Part shown: positions 46,640 through 59,896 of the stretch, in pieces | How positions within the stretch are numbered: position 1 is the stretch's first letter | How the letters are laid out: each line of letters starts with the position of its first letter | DNA from: Liquidambar formosana | Taxonomy: Eukaryota; Streptophyta; Magnoliopsida; Saxifragales; Altingiaceae | Assembly: GCA_039720395.1 (NCBI GenBank) | Contig: CM077833.1 | Location: forward strand, 8,385,036 to 8,449,035 | Direction: 5' to 3' | Length of the DNA: 64,000 bases | The notes under the pieces: model-generated | The model's database searches: none | Told to the model about the DNA's origin: nothing | Seen by the model: only the letters and a program-made list of their open reading frames with translations | Made by a program: the position numbers and the translations under genes

Positions 46640-49600
46640 TATGGGTAAGTTTTGTGGAATCTACATAGGAAGATAGATAAAATGTGAGTTTTGGGTCCAA
46701 AAGCTTAATATAAGCTTTGGATCCTTGACAGGGGCAAAATAGGGAATTCAGGTACAAAATAAGGACAAAGTTGACATATTTTAAAATTAATTGTCAAATG
46801 GTTGAATCACCGTTAGTTGACCAAACAGTAAGTCCCAAATTAAATACATTTGAAAGTCTGGGTACCTAATTGATCCCTTTTAAACTTGGGGATACTAAAC
46901 TCAAACATACTCCAAACTTGGAGCTAGTTTTCTGTATTTTCCCCTTAACAAGTAGGCTTTATCATCGTTATTAAACTCACTAAATAATATTTAACATTAT
47001 ATCTTTTAAAAATCAATTTCCTTAAATGATCATTATTTTATCATTTCACTTTAATCAAGTGTCGAATGGTGGCAAGACCTCTATTTAAGTAATTGAAAGA
47101 AAAACATTTTCAATTAAGATTTAACTGGCTGACACCATTTAAATTAAGTAGTCTTCAAAGGATAAGACACACTTGGGGAACTTACTGTTTGATGGATCCT
47201 AAACTGTTTTTTATGATGTTGATAAGGTTTTAACCATATAAAGGAGGCGTTATAAGGAGATAACTGTGTTTGCAACGGTGATATGTGTGTCGTGGTATAA
47301 CGGTGATATGTGTGTCGTGGTATTACAAGGCAGTAAAAAAGTAACAAGTTGAACATGTAAAGTTGAACATATCCACTTGTTGGGTTTTAGAAAATATGTC
47401 AAACTTGATATATCCAAATTCACTTTGCTTTTTTCATACCTTTGTATATAAGTTAATAGATCAATGATATCACCGTTGTCTATAAATTTTTTAGGGAAAT
47501 TAGCAATTACCTGTAATATGGGATTGCTTTTAACAATAAACCATTTTTAACTCTATAACCCCATTTTTAGAGATTCTTTTAGCCTAAGGGAAACAATTTT
47601 TAAAAATTATTGTTTTAGCTTTTTATATTTATACCGTACCAAAAAGGGGGACCTTCGACTATGGAACCAGATCTTGTGACAACATCATGAAGAAGGGGGG
47701 GGGGGTGTGGGAGAGAGAGAGAGAGAGAGAGAGAGAAGTGGTAGTGGCCGATGAAGAAGGGATTATTGCAATAGCGCTGGTGATGTTCGTGTGGTTGCGA
47801 AGAAATTGAGCTGCAAATTCACTTGGTATTGGCTCAACCGGTGTCGGAGAATAAGCCGATGAAATGGGATGAGTCGGAGAAGGAAGTCATGGAATTCGAG
47901 CTGTAAACAATTGTTTATGTGTTTTTGTTTTTGCGTTTTATGTGATGGTGGTGTTGTTGTGGATGTGATATGGGCAAGCAAAGAGGAAATGGGGTTTCTT
48001 CATCGTCTTCTTTTCGTCTTCAAACTCTAGATCTGTGTTTTTTTTTTTTTTTTTTTTTTCAAAGCACACAATAGTAAACTGTTACTATTGTCTATATAAA
48101 GTTTACAAAGCACACATTAGTAAACTGTTTCTATTGTCTATATAATTTTTTCAAAGCATGAAATAATAAATTGTTACTATATAGAACATGGTATCAAAGC
48201 CAAGTTGAGAATCGACCATCGACAGTGATTCTTCTTTGAGAATCGATGATTGACGACCTTTCTTGGAGCCTTGACGATTGCTAGTGACTTGTTGGAGAGC
48301 TCCGACAGCCCACCTCGACATCTTCCACTACCTGATGAAGCCATTTCTTGTCTTCTCTTGTTCGTGCCTCTTCTACTAGGTTCGACTCTTACCAACAAGT
48401 ATTGTGGTGACTCCGACAGCCACTTCGTCAGAGATAGAGGAGGTTGGAGCTTGATCGCCGATGGAAGTCATTGTCGGTGGAATCCCTAAATTGCTAGTAA
48501 CAATAGTAAAGTCTCCCTAATGGCATGGTTGTAAATTGTTTGAGAAGATAAAATGAGAGATATTTTTATCACTATGGGGTGAAAAGGGGTTATCACACAA
48601 ATGGGTTTTTTTTGTGGGTCTATTATAAAAGAACTCTTACAGTAAGGGCTATGGCCAAAAATCCCAAAATTTTTCCCATTATGGGAGGCAAAAAGGAGGA
48701 TGCACATTTATGTCCTCTTTCTGTTTCCCTTCCTAAGGTCGCTCGTTGTAAGATAGGTGAGAAGCAGGCAAGTAGACAAAAAGTATATACTGTTTAATCT
48801 GGTGTGATAGAACAGTTTGAGGCACAAATGAGATATTTTGAGTGATGTGCTATGTAGTTAGATGGTGACTTACTATAGTATTACTACCCCACACCTGTTG
48901 TATTCTCAAAATTTTTGTATGAGGAGGAATGAAAAACGAGGTAGAGAAGCGACGGATGACCAATGTGGACGGGTGGGAGATGTTAAAAATTGGATCCTCT
49001 GGATCCACAATCCACGAAGTGTCCACATGGTTAGCCTAATAAATTTAAAAGTGTTTGAATATATGTAAGAGGTTCTCAACTTCCAAGGATTTAGAAAACT
49101 ACCCATGTGTATCTTTATACATCTGATGAAAAGCAAAATGTTGGTTCTTCCACTACTCTCCTCTTTATTCCATCCCTCTAAGGCTATCATCACCATATTT
49201 ATAGAAGAGTGACAGAGTGCGGGTAAAATTGGAGAGACCTTACTAGGCTCTTCCATTCACGTGTGGTTACATCATACAAAAGTTTGTGATCATGTGGAGC
49301 TTATAATTCAAGTACAAATATTCGACTTGTGAATTATCCGTTTTCATGAATGTCTACAACACAGAAGTCTATAACACGAAAGTCCTATCCCTCCAGTCGT
49401 CCCCTAGTGAAACCAATGGCGGCTTCAATGGACACCATCAAGCCCATCATGGTATCTTCATAACCACATATATGCAGGAAACCTGTTACCGTATCAGTGA
49501 AAAAGAGGCATTGTTGCCCATTGCCTCTGCAACACAAGTCCACTTGGAAACTACTGGCGACCACAATTCCCATATTTTCATCAACTTTGCACTCGTTAAT

Positions 49601-50052
49601 TGCTCATTAAAAGCAGCCTATACTGCCAAGTTTTGGGGAAATAAAGGTGCACAAGCCAAAGCAACCCCAAATTTTCTCCATTCCAGTATTTATTTTCGAA
49701 CTTAATTAAACAATATTAAAACTTGGTATTCCTTGTTTGGTTGGTTTTCCCTCTTCTTTCTATTTCCCTTTTAAGATCTAAACTATAACAAATAAAACAA
49801 CGCAACTTAATTTCAAAAATGACTTTATTTTTATTTTTATGCATCATCGTGCACATGAAGTCCCTGCTTAGTCCTTTGCATTGCAATTTTTGAGGCTCGT
49901 AAGAACATATTAATAGATTGTAGCCTCTTAAAAATTCCATTTATGCCTTACGTATGGAGGGTGCACCAAAAAAGAATAATCGACCAAAATTTAAAAGCTG
50001 CAAGTATATTAGAATCAAATTGAGTCAGATTGGCCAATTGTATTCCCCCAAC
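46640..50052. other. Intergenic sequence, mostly unrecognised
   Basis: Contains microsatellites, a short GTGATATGTGTGTCGTGGTA duplication at about 47278-47325 and the primer-site-like repeat at 48058-48200. The 119-codon frame at 49346-49705 was examined and shows no recognised domain. Confidence 0.35.
48058..48200 (+). repeat. Short tandem repeats ending in a primer-site-like sequence
   Basis: Three units of about 60 bases with CAAAGCA(C/T)... and GTTACTATTGTCTATATA end at ATGGTATCAAAGCC, close to the copia primer site TGGTATCAGAGC. This could be an LTR end of an unrecognised element, but no second LTR was found. Confidence 0.35.
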
Positions 50053-50062
50053 AGCTATAATG

Positions 50063-50679
50063 GTTTTTTTTTTTTTTTTTTCAGCAAAATAAATTTAATT
50101 AAGATTGATAAAAAAACGCCCAAAGAGAATAACACCTAAACCCCCTACAAACAAGCAAACTACCAGAAGCACCCCAAAAGAGAAAACACACAAAAACACT
50201 CCAAAGAAAGCAAAGGAGACCTACACAAGCTTGAGACCCGAAATAAAGAAAAAATAGCAGAACTTGTTTGGAGAAGAATGCATTACACAACACTCCAACC
50301 AGCCACTGAAGAAGAAGAGCAGCGAGAAACACCAACATAGAAAAGGAGCAGCAAAAAATATCAATACTGGGCAGAGCCACCAGTCTTAAAACTCCAAGCC
50401 AACGCAAAAGCAAATATAGAACTAAAAAGCATCCACCTCCACCAAGGCTCTAGCACAAACTCAGACAAAATTGGGATGAAGACTGCACCTGACTTCAGCA
50501 AGCAAAGCCTAGAACGCAGCTCCAGCACAAACTCAGAAACACCTAGAACGCAGCTCTGAAAAGAAAATAAACATGACCTAGGAAGCCAACAATAGATTGA
50601 GAAACCTCCACAAGCAAAGCCCCTCCATTTGCGGTGAAAAAACCCATACCCCAACACAACTAATCTTCACAACAGATTG
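50063..50679 (-). mobile_element. 5'-truncated LINE 3' end with target duplication
   Basis: A poly-A tail (T run at 50065-50080) follows AATTAAATTTATTTTGCTGA on the minus strand, typical of plant LINE ends. The flanks AGCTATAATG (50053-50062) and AGCTATGATG (50680-50689) form a 10-base duplication with one mismatch. The reading frame at 50361-50657 is not a recognised LINE domain. Confidence 0.75.
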
Positions 50680-50931
50680 AGCTATGATGTTTTTTGAAAT
50701 AACAATCACTTAAGCGGCCAATTAGGCTTGGGCAACATGGGCTTGTTAAAACTTGGCACTACAATTCATCCACTTGCACAAATTCCATTGAATAGCATTG
50801 GGCATAAATTAATGGTGTGACGCTTTCAAAAGTACTCTTTTGAGCACTAGACTCCATTTCTAAAGGTATGGTGGAGTGTGTAGCTGAAAGAATCAAATAG
50901 GCCGATAGGCTTATGAAAATAACTTTTCTTT

Positions 50932-51030
50932 TTTTTCCCTTTTTTTTTTTTTTTTATCAGCAAAATAAATTTTATTAAGATTGATAGAAGAAACCCAAAG
51001 AGAATACACCCAAAACCCCAATGTGAAACT
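50932..51030 (-). mobile_element. Short LINE 3' end
   Basis: About 90 bases match the end of the LINE at 50063 (AATAAAATTTATTTTGCTGA plus a poly-A tail on the minus strand; AACCCAAAGAGAATACACCC on the plus). It is severely 5'-truncated. Confidence 0.65.
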
Positions 51031-51434
51031 AATCATCTCAAAATATTTAGACAACACTAAGTATTATATAGGGGAGGGATCCCCGATAGCACTTGGTGAC
51101 TTTCTACTCTCAGACCTGTTTTTCCTTTCTAATGCTTAGTATTAGCTAAACAGCTTCTAGGACATTCTGTGAAAGAAAATTATTGGAAGCATCGGCACTG
51201 CCAATAACCCAACAGTAAAGTATATACTCTTTAATGGCTGCGCTGCTCACCCTTGATGAAAATGGCACTATTATTATTATTACTTTAACAGTTTGCTACT
51301 AACTTCCTAATAAATGACTTCTAACATAACTAACAATAACTACTAACTTTAATTACTTTCCCGTAGGCCTACCAATCTAAAATTCCTTCTATTATTATTT
51401 ACCCCTTAAAAATTTGTAGGCATCTGAAAAGCTA

Positions 51435-51630
51435 AGCTATCCCGTCGTGGAAGACAGCCAAATGATCTGATTAGGAGTTGGGACAGCAAGTGTAAGGGCT
51501 GAAATTTCTGCTGCAATATCTACACTGTCCAGAAGTAACTAAAGCTGCTCTATCCAATCTTGAATAGAAGTTAAAGCCTCATCTGTGAGAATTAGGGTAT
51601 TGGTAGCACGACTACTAAATTCGACCTAAT
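51435..51630 (-). pseudogene. Unrecognised coding-like remnant
   Basis: Read on the minus strand, about 65 codons form a plausible protein with one internal stop: VEFSSRATNTLILTDEALTS, IQDWIEQL-stop-LLLDSVD and NQIIWLSSTTG. Composition and amphipathic pattern look coding, unlike the surrounding DNA. I do not recognise the family; it may be an exon relic or transposon gene. Confidence 0.3.
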
Positions 51631-52094
51631 CAGAGACCATATAGTTATGCACTTGCGCTAAAATAGGAGATCAATCAGTGTTAAGAATGCAAAGAAAAAC
51701 CTCTTTTACAAATTTAGCAATTAGTCACCTAACTTTTTTCCTAATTCAATTAGTCCATTTTACCTTTTTTTGACAAAAATGCCCCTGATTTACTAACTAA
51801 TCTACACTCATGCCATTCCTTCAAAACACAAAAACTATTTGACAACTAGTTCGTGAGAACGGGAAACCGCCAGAAAGAATAGAAACTACAGAAAAAAGGC
51901 ACGAACCTGTAGAAGAGGATTCTTCACTTTCAGGTAGAGAGAAGAGGAACAAACCTGGTAGAAGATTTTGCTTGCTTACTGTTTCAAATTTTCTCGAGAA
52001 AATCATCACTTTCGCACGAAGAGTTTTACTATTTGATTCGCAAAAATCATGGAGAAAAGAAGTAAGTTTCATTATGAAAATTTGGAATGTTCGG

Positions 52095-52990
52095 TTTTTT
52101 TTTTGAAATGTAAGTCAAAATCATTTATGAAAATTGATTTTGAACGGGAAAATCAAGTTTAATATGAAAACAGAGTACTAAGATTTTACTAGGTTAGCAT
52201 CTTATTTGACCAAATTTGTATGTGATACTGTTTTGTTCAACAAAATCTGGAATGTTAGGGTTTCGTTTGAACTTTATGTAAAATCTTACCAATGTTAGGG
52301 TTTTGTTTGAAGTTTATGTAAAATCTTACCATTTTAGTGTATTATTAAGCAAACTTTACTGTTTGAACTGTAAATGGTTGTGTTGTTCTTTTTTTTTTTT
52401 TGGCTGATGTGTTGTAAAACTTTACTCCAATTAGGAATGTTAGGTTTTTTTTTTTTTTAATATTTAAATGTAAGTCAAAATCGTTTATGAAAATTGATTT
52501 TAAAGGGGAAAATCAAGTTTAATATGAAAACAAAGTAGTAAGATTTTACTAGGTTAGCATCTTATTTGACTAAATTTGTATGTGATACTGTTTTGTTCAA
52601 CAAAATTTGGAATGTTAGGGTTTCGTTTGACTAAATTTAGTGTATTATTTAGCAAACTTTATTGTTTGAACTATAAATGGTTGCGTTGTTCCTTTTTTTG
52701 GTTAATATGTAGTAAAATTTTATTGGTAAAGCATATAGCATGGTTTAAATGCTGTTCTTGTTCTTTTTTTTGGTTAATATGTAGTAAAACTTTACCGTTA
52801 AAGCATCTAGTATGGTTTAAATGGTTGCATTGTTCCTTCTTTTTTTTTTTTGTTGATATGTAGTAAAACTTTACTATTAAAACATCTACCATGGTTTAAA
52901 TGGTTGCATTGTTCTTTTTTTTTTTTTTTTTTTTTTTTGGGGTAATATGTAGTAAAACTTTACTATTAAAGCATCTAGCATGGATTAAAT
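52095..52990. repeat. Tandem repeat region (~350-bp unit x2, ~85-bp unit x4)
   Basis: A block with GTAAGTCAAAATC.TTTATG and TAGCATCTTATTTGAC occurs at about 52108-52250 and 52470-52600. It is followed by four units of about 85 bases (52675-52990), each with a poly-T run, TAATATGTAGTAAAACTTTA and CATGGTTTAAATG. The short reading frames at 52576-52892 arise from this repetition. Confidence 0.75.
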
Positions 52991-53472
52991 GTTAGCCTTG
53001 TTCATCGATGATGAACTGAATGCCAACGGACTCATCCCCGTCTCATCCAATCCACTGGTTGTAAAAAACTTGATAAAGTAGTAAAATTTTACTACTTCAC
53101 TGTAAAATTTATTAATTCGTCAAGTAGTAAAATTTTACGGTTTTAATTTTTTTAATAATTACCTAATCAATATAGTTCTTTTTTCGAAGATGCCGACGAT
53201 TAGGTTCCAAAAATATGATTTAAAAAAAAACGGATATGTATATTATAAGTTATAAGCTTTTAAAAATTATAATACTAAAAGGTTAAGTTAGTTACATAAG
53301 GTGGAAATAACAAAAAGGGGAGTGTCCTTAGTAATAATAAGGGTAAACCTGGCATTTTAAAAAAAGTGTCACTAATTGATAAATAAGTTCAGTCTCCTTG
53401 ATTAATTGACTTAGAAAAACTCTTACCTGATTAATTGCCAATATTTTACTAAAAAGTGGACTAATCACCAAT

Positions 53473-53473
<1 letters not shown>

Positions 53474-53503
<30 letters not shown>
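53474..53503. repeat. Poly-C, 30 bases
   Basis: An uninterrupted C run about 300 bases downstream of the copy A stop codon. Its length may be unreliable. Confidence 0.85.
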
Positions 53504-53505
<2 letters not shown>

Positions 53506-53809
53506 CCCAAAAAGAAGAGGGAAGAAAAGAAGTTGTTTTTCTCTGTTTCATCAGTGTGCAAATTGGGAGTTTACTTGAGCCATTTTGATTTTTAAACAAT
53601 TATGAGGCTTCCCATTTTAAATTTTCAAAAACCACATAATTTGACTTTAGCATATTTGGGCACCCCATGAAAAAAGAATTCATTTCATTGTGTTTCATAG
53701 AGCATTAGAATTCATCTCATAGCATATGAGATGAGTCCGTTCATTTAATATTCTATGATCACTTTCCAACAAATAGGGGATAGCAATATGGATTCAAGTG
53801 ATCAAAAAG

Positions 53810-54095
53810 TTACAATAACAATCTCCTGCAAGTAGAATCATAAACTACCTGTAGGAAATTTCTGGACGCTTCCTCTTTCGGCAACTTTAAAAGGTCAGCA
53901 AGTTTTGCAAATCCTGCATGTTGCCTAAGATATAAAGGAATAGCGCTCACTTCATGTTCAATCTCATTCTCCAGGTTGGAGAGTTTTGGCTTTGACAAAG
54001 CCCACTGCATGGCCCATATGGCCAATGGTCGCATATAACACAAAGATCTATATTGGTCGTCAGTGTTCCAGCCTTCTGGAGTCTGAAAAGAAAAA
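53810..54095 (-). CDS. Copy A terminal exon with stop
   Basis: The acceptor GGTTCCAG is followed by one base completing Gly and then [34 protein letters not shown] and the family C-terminus, with TAA at 53812-53810. A second AG 13 bases further in (TTTCAG) is possible but would shift the frame. No clear AATAAA signal was found in the next 200 bases. Confidence 0.93.
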
Positions 54096-57000
54096 CTGGA
54101 ACCAAAACCAATCACAGATAAGTATACAGAAAAAGGAAAAAAGAAAAGAAAAATGTAAAATTTTCAGAGGCGGCTTGGATATCTTATAAAACTTGAAATA
54201 GTGCATTGTGCTTTATGTAAGAATTCTAACATATAAGATCATAGTGGCATGCCGACATCACCACGGATCTCTGTGGAAAAAAAAATCAACGAGGTCATTA
54301 CCCAGTGCCCAGCCTGCTTGGGAGGGGTGAGCTAGATAGGGTCTTAACCTTCAACATATTGCACAAAGTGGTCACTCTCAAAACAGAATAGCAATGAATC
54401 ATTTGTTGAAAACACCTTATTTTCGCAGTAAGTGTCAAGAAAAAAATAAATACTAAATGGTATTAAAATCCCAATGGACTCGATTTAACTTGTAACTAAA
54501 ACACAATGGATTCATTTAATTTTTAATGGACATCAACATGCGGAATATGTGAAAGGTGCTCACACTCTGTATAATGTAATTTATCTCCAGTAAAAAACTG
54601 AAGTAAACTATACAACCACAACTACACCATGTTTTCTATACTTCTTAAAATAATGAAATAAATTCCTCAGATGAGAAAAAATTCACAGATTTAATTGATG
54701 TAATCACCTACTTGGGTTGATTTTCAGTATTTTGGAAGGACAGATTGGATGTAGGTTCCAAGTCCCTAAATGTTTGTCCAATTTTAATTGGGTATGCTTC
54801 TAGAGAATCAGAAAACTATGTCGTATGGGATCTTCACAGACTGGCATTAATTATGTTTTTTTTTTTTTTTCCTTTTTTTTTTTGATAAGTGAGTAAATAT
54901 ATTCCAAAAAAGATTAAGGAGTACATGCAGCGCAAAACAAGCCCTCAAAGGGTGACAAAACACCCAAAAGATGACAAAATAAACAAATCCTCACAACCCG
55001 AGCAGGGAAGAGAACGACTAAAACAATCCCTTAGGCCTTATCTTAGAAAGAATTTAACATTGTTGGAAGATAGTTGGTTCTTTATTGTTGATCTGTAGTA
55101 AGCTAAAGGGTATTTAAGTCATTGTACTGATATTAGTATAAATAATAATTTTTAAGGGAGAGAACCCTAAGCTTTATTATTGATCTGTAGTAAGCTGAAG
55201 GGTATTTAAGTCATTGTACTGATATTAGTATAAATAATTATTTTTAAGGGAGAGAACCCTAAGCTCTCTCTTTATTTGTTTCTTCTTCTTTTTTCTCTTT
55301 GTGATTATCTATACAAATCTACCTGGTATTAGAGCAAGGTTAGTAGATCTATACACATGAGAACTTAGAGGAATAAAAAAAGAGCCCATCTGTTGACATC
55401 AGCATTCGCTGACGTCAGCATGGGGTTTTGAACCCACAAATTTGATCGCACCTTTTAAGAGAATTTTGTGGCAAATTTTCAGCCCATCCCAACAACTTTT
55501 GAGGTGGTTTTCCTATTTTTCTTTGATTTTTTGCAAAAATAGAGATGTTTTTTCAGAAACCCAAATCTAGAGGTTTTGGGGCTGAGTTGTTGCATACTTG
55601 CATTGATTCACACCAGATAGGTGCAACTTGATGGTGTAAGTGTATATTTGGTGTTGCTTCAACCAAAAGCAAGAGATTCAAGCCTTCTTTGTGCAAAAGA
55701 AAGGGTTGATTGGACAAAAACAAGGGTTGGGACTTGTGTTATGACTTTTCAGCTGTTGTTTGGCATGATTTTGAAGTTGTTTGAGAACTTTTGGTCAATT
55801 TTGAAGTGTGTTATGATATTCTAATGACTTTTTCGCATGATTTGCGGGTGTTTGTGAAGTTTTTTGTATGTTTTGAGCATCTCTTCCTCTATTTACAAGT
55901 TGTTTCATTGGTTATTGTTGTGTTTGGGGCTATTTGGAGTGGTCAAGTGCCTGTTCACAAGATGTCAGAAATGAGTCAGACCTTTGAAAGCCATCAAAGT
56001 GGGGATATGGGTCAGTACACTAATGATAACCCTACTCTCCAAATCACAACAGTGAAGCTAGATGGGCCCAATTAAGAGTGGGGGAATCAGTTAGTAACTT
56101 TGTATATTAAGAGTAAAGGGAAAATTGGTTATTTGAATGGCAAGGTGACGAAGCTGGCAGTAAATGACCCTTCATATGATAAATGGGATTTAGAAAATTC
56201 AATGATTATGTCATGGCTTCTGCACTTAATGACACTTGAAGTTGGTAATGGTTATTTACTTCTGTGAACCGCAAAGGAGATTTGGGATGCAGCAACGCAA
56301 ACTTATTCTCAGATGGGGAACATAGCTCAGATTTTTGATCTAAGTGTCGGATTCATGAGACCACTTAGAAGGATATATTTTTATCTATTTACTTTCACAC
56401 TCTCAGAGAACTGTGGCAATAATTAGATTATTATTAAAAGTTTCAGGCTGAGTGTCCTACAGACACTTTGAAGTTTAATCAACTTGTTGAGCAAGAACAG
56501 ATTTTTTATTTTTGATTTAGATTGAGAGATGAGTATGATTAGATTCAGGTGCAAATTCTGGGAAAGAAGCTTCTTCCTTCGCTTAGGGGTGTATATGCAT
56601 ATATTCAGAGTGAAGAGAGCAGAAGGGGTGTAATGCTCCACTCTATTGCACAGGAGAGATCTGCACTTGCTACTGCTTCTCAACAAAACAATAAAGGAGG
56701 TCAGTAGAGTCATGATGGGAGTAAAACAATTAAGTCTATTTCTGATGAGAAAGATAAGCTCTTTTGTAATCAATGTAATAAACCGAGGCATACTAGAGAG
56801 ACTTGTTGGAGGCTTTGTGGTCGCCCTACCAGAGGCAAGAGATGTCATTTTAGTGGTTTACTTCAGTCTCGTGCCTATTATAATATTGCTGTGGAATCTA
56901 TTCTTCCTACTCCATCTGCTTCTGGGACTTCTACTTTTGAGGCTGGCACTCTTACTAAGGTAGAGGTTGACACTTTTAGATACCTTATGTCACAACTAGA

Positions 57001-59835
57001 GACATCTACCACTATATCTACCTCTTTTGCTCACTCAGGTAATTTTTTTACTTCCTTAAGTGCATCAAGTAAATCTTCTTATTGTCCTTGGATCATTGAC
57101 TCTGAAACTTCTGATCATATGATTGGTTTGTCAATTTTGTTTCGTTCTTATAACACTTGTTCAGGTAGGGATAAGGTTAGGGTTGCTGATGGTTCTTTAT
57201 CATCTGTGTCAGGGAAAGGTTCAATTTCTATTAAACCCTAATATGTCCCTTTCTTCAGTTTGCATGTTCCCAACTTTTCTAACAACCTATTATCCATCAG
57301 TCGCATCACTACAGATCTAAATTGTAGCATCTTCTCATTGTGTTTTCTAGGACTTAGTCACGAGGAGGATGATTGGCAGTGGTAGCATGAGAAATGGTTT
57401 TTACTTTCTAGATCTTACTGTCAAAGATAGTGATCGGATTTAGAGTGCACATCATTTTGATACATGTGATGCTTCTAAGGAAAAGTTTTGGCTCTAGCAT
57501 AGAAGATTGAGACATCCATCTTTTTTCTTCAACGCATTTTTCCCTCATTGTTTTTTGGAACAAATGTTTCTCATTTTAATCGTAAAGTGTGTGAACTTGC
57601 GAAACATCATCATACTTCATTTCCACTTAGTTCTAATAGAAATGATTTGCCTTTTACTCTTGTGCACACTGATGTATAGGGTCCTTCTCGAGTTACCACA
57701 TTATCTGGAATTCGATGGTTTGTTACTTTTATTGATGATTTCTCTAGAATTGCATGGGTGTATCTGTTAAAGGAAAAAAGTGATGTTTTTTCTTGTTTTT
57801 AAACTTTTCACAAGATGGTGCTCAATCAATTTAATACCTCCATTAAGATTGTTCGTTTTGATAATGGGGGTTAGTATATTTATGGGGGTCTTGATCCTAT
57901 TTTTAGGATCATGATATTTGTTGGACATATACCACATCCCACATTGGTTAATTATAAATCTTAACATGTCTTCATATACCTGTTTTGGCCCTCCACTTAT
58001 AAGCTTAGGCTTTTAAGTTGGAAACTTCACATGGCATCAGAGCATGTCGTTCTTGGGCCTGTTTTGCCCATGAGCCTGTCTTTATTGTCCAATTTGAATC
58101 TTGTTAGGCCTGCCCGTGAGGAGGAGTGTTGGAAATATACCACATCCCACATTGGTTAATTATAAATCTTAACAGGTCTTCATATACTTATTTGGGCCCT
58201 CCATTTATAAGTTTAGGCAAAAAAGTTGGAAACTTCACACAATCATTCATCAGACTTCTTGTGTGGATACTCCTTAACAAAATGGGGTTGTTGAGAGGAA
58301 AAATTGCCATCTCCTTGAGGTAGCTAGGGCTCTATTATTCTCTATGCATGTTCCTAAATCATACTGGGGAGATGCTATGCTTATTGCAGCGTATTTAATG
58401 AATAGGTTGTTGGATGTAAATGGGTGTTCACAATGAAACAAAAGACTGATGGTTCTGTTAAAAGGTATAAGGCTAGATTGGTGGTGAAAGGTTTCACACC
58501 AACCTATGGTATTAACTACCAAGAGACATTTGCTCCCGTTGCTAAAATGAACTCTATTCGAGTTATATTTTCTTTAGCTGCCAATTTTGGATAGACTCTT
58601 CATCAGTTTGATATTAAAAATGCTTTCGTTCATAGAGATTTAGAGGAGGAAGTGTACATGGATGTTCCTCAAGGTTTTGAATGTTCTACAACTAGATGGA
58701 AGGTATGCAAATTGAAGAAGGCTTTATATGAGTTAAAGCAATCTCCTTGAGCATGGTAACCCCCCCAGTTAGCCTCTCATAAAGGAATCTCACATTCTCA
58801 CCACATTGAAATCCCTTGCCACACACTAGGGACCATCCCAATAACATCTCGCACCTTCTAACCCATGCAACAAAACTCTCCTATCAACGACATTGTGCGG
58901 GCCATAAACACCGGCGATGATCCATTCTATTCCTTTGACCACATCCCACATCTTATAAGAGACTGAAAACTGTCCGACACAAGAGTCAACTTTGACAAAA
59001 TTCTTAGAGTCCCATAAAATTGCCACGCCCCCTACTATCCTTCTAGCTCCCAACAACTCCAAAACTGTAGTACAAAACCACCCTTTCCAGATGTCCTTTA
59101 CTATATCCTTCCTTATGACCTCCATTTTAGTCTCCTACAAAATAGCCAAATCAACCTTCCATTTCTTGAGTGCGACTTTCACCCCTACCATTTTGTCCTC
59201 ATCATTTAATCCTCACACGTTCCAAGATATTAAATACATTAAACACATTCAATAGAAGAAGTATCCCCCTCCCTACATACCTCCCACCTCCCCATCCCAT
59301 TATTCCACTTACCACCCCTATTATAATTAAGTGACGAGTGCAATTTTTTAATTCTCTTTTGGCATTACAACCTTAGTTGCCCCTATTCTATGAGTGACAA
59401 CCTTACTTTGATTCCTCCATCTCTGTATAGCAATGAAAAGTGCAAACGTCTCCTCTAAGCCTTCAAAGGACACCAAAAATCTACTAAAATTTTTAATTTT
59501 CCTTAAGACCCATTTTGAAACATCTTCCAGCTAAATATTGACTAATCCCTTTGAAAGGAACTCCTTACAAGATCTTTAATAGCTAGGGGTGCACACCAAA
59601 GGCTCATCTTCTCCACAATCACTCCAACATAACTTACCAATGGTCTCATGAACCAAGCTGTCCTACTCGTACTAGGATTCTATTTGCGTAATATCTATTG
59701 CGTCGCCTTTCAACCAAGCACATCCTAGCAGTTTGCATTCCTCAACGTCACTTCCTATCGTAGTCTAAACCCCATGGTATCACAAAAAACCTCATCAATC
59801 TTCACCCTATTAGAACCCTCCCCATCATCACAAGG

Positions 59836-59896
<61 letters not shown>

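Noticed and set aside
49346..49705. 119-codon frame
   Set aside because: It has no recognised domain and a minus-strand frame overlaps it; I could not support a gene.
53328..53561. Frame with a poly-glycine run
   Set aside because: Translation of the poly-C tract.
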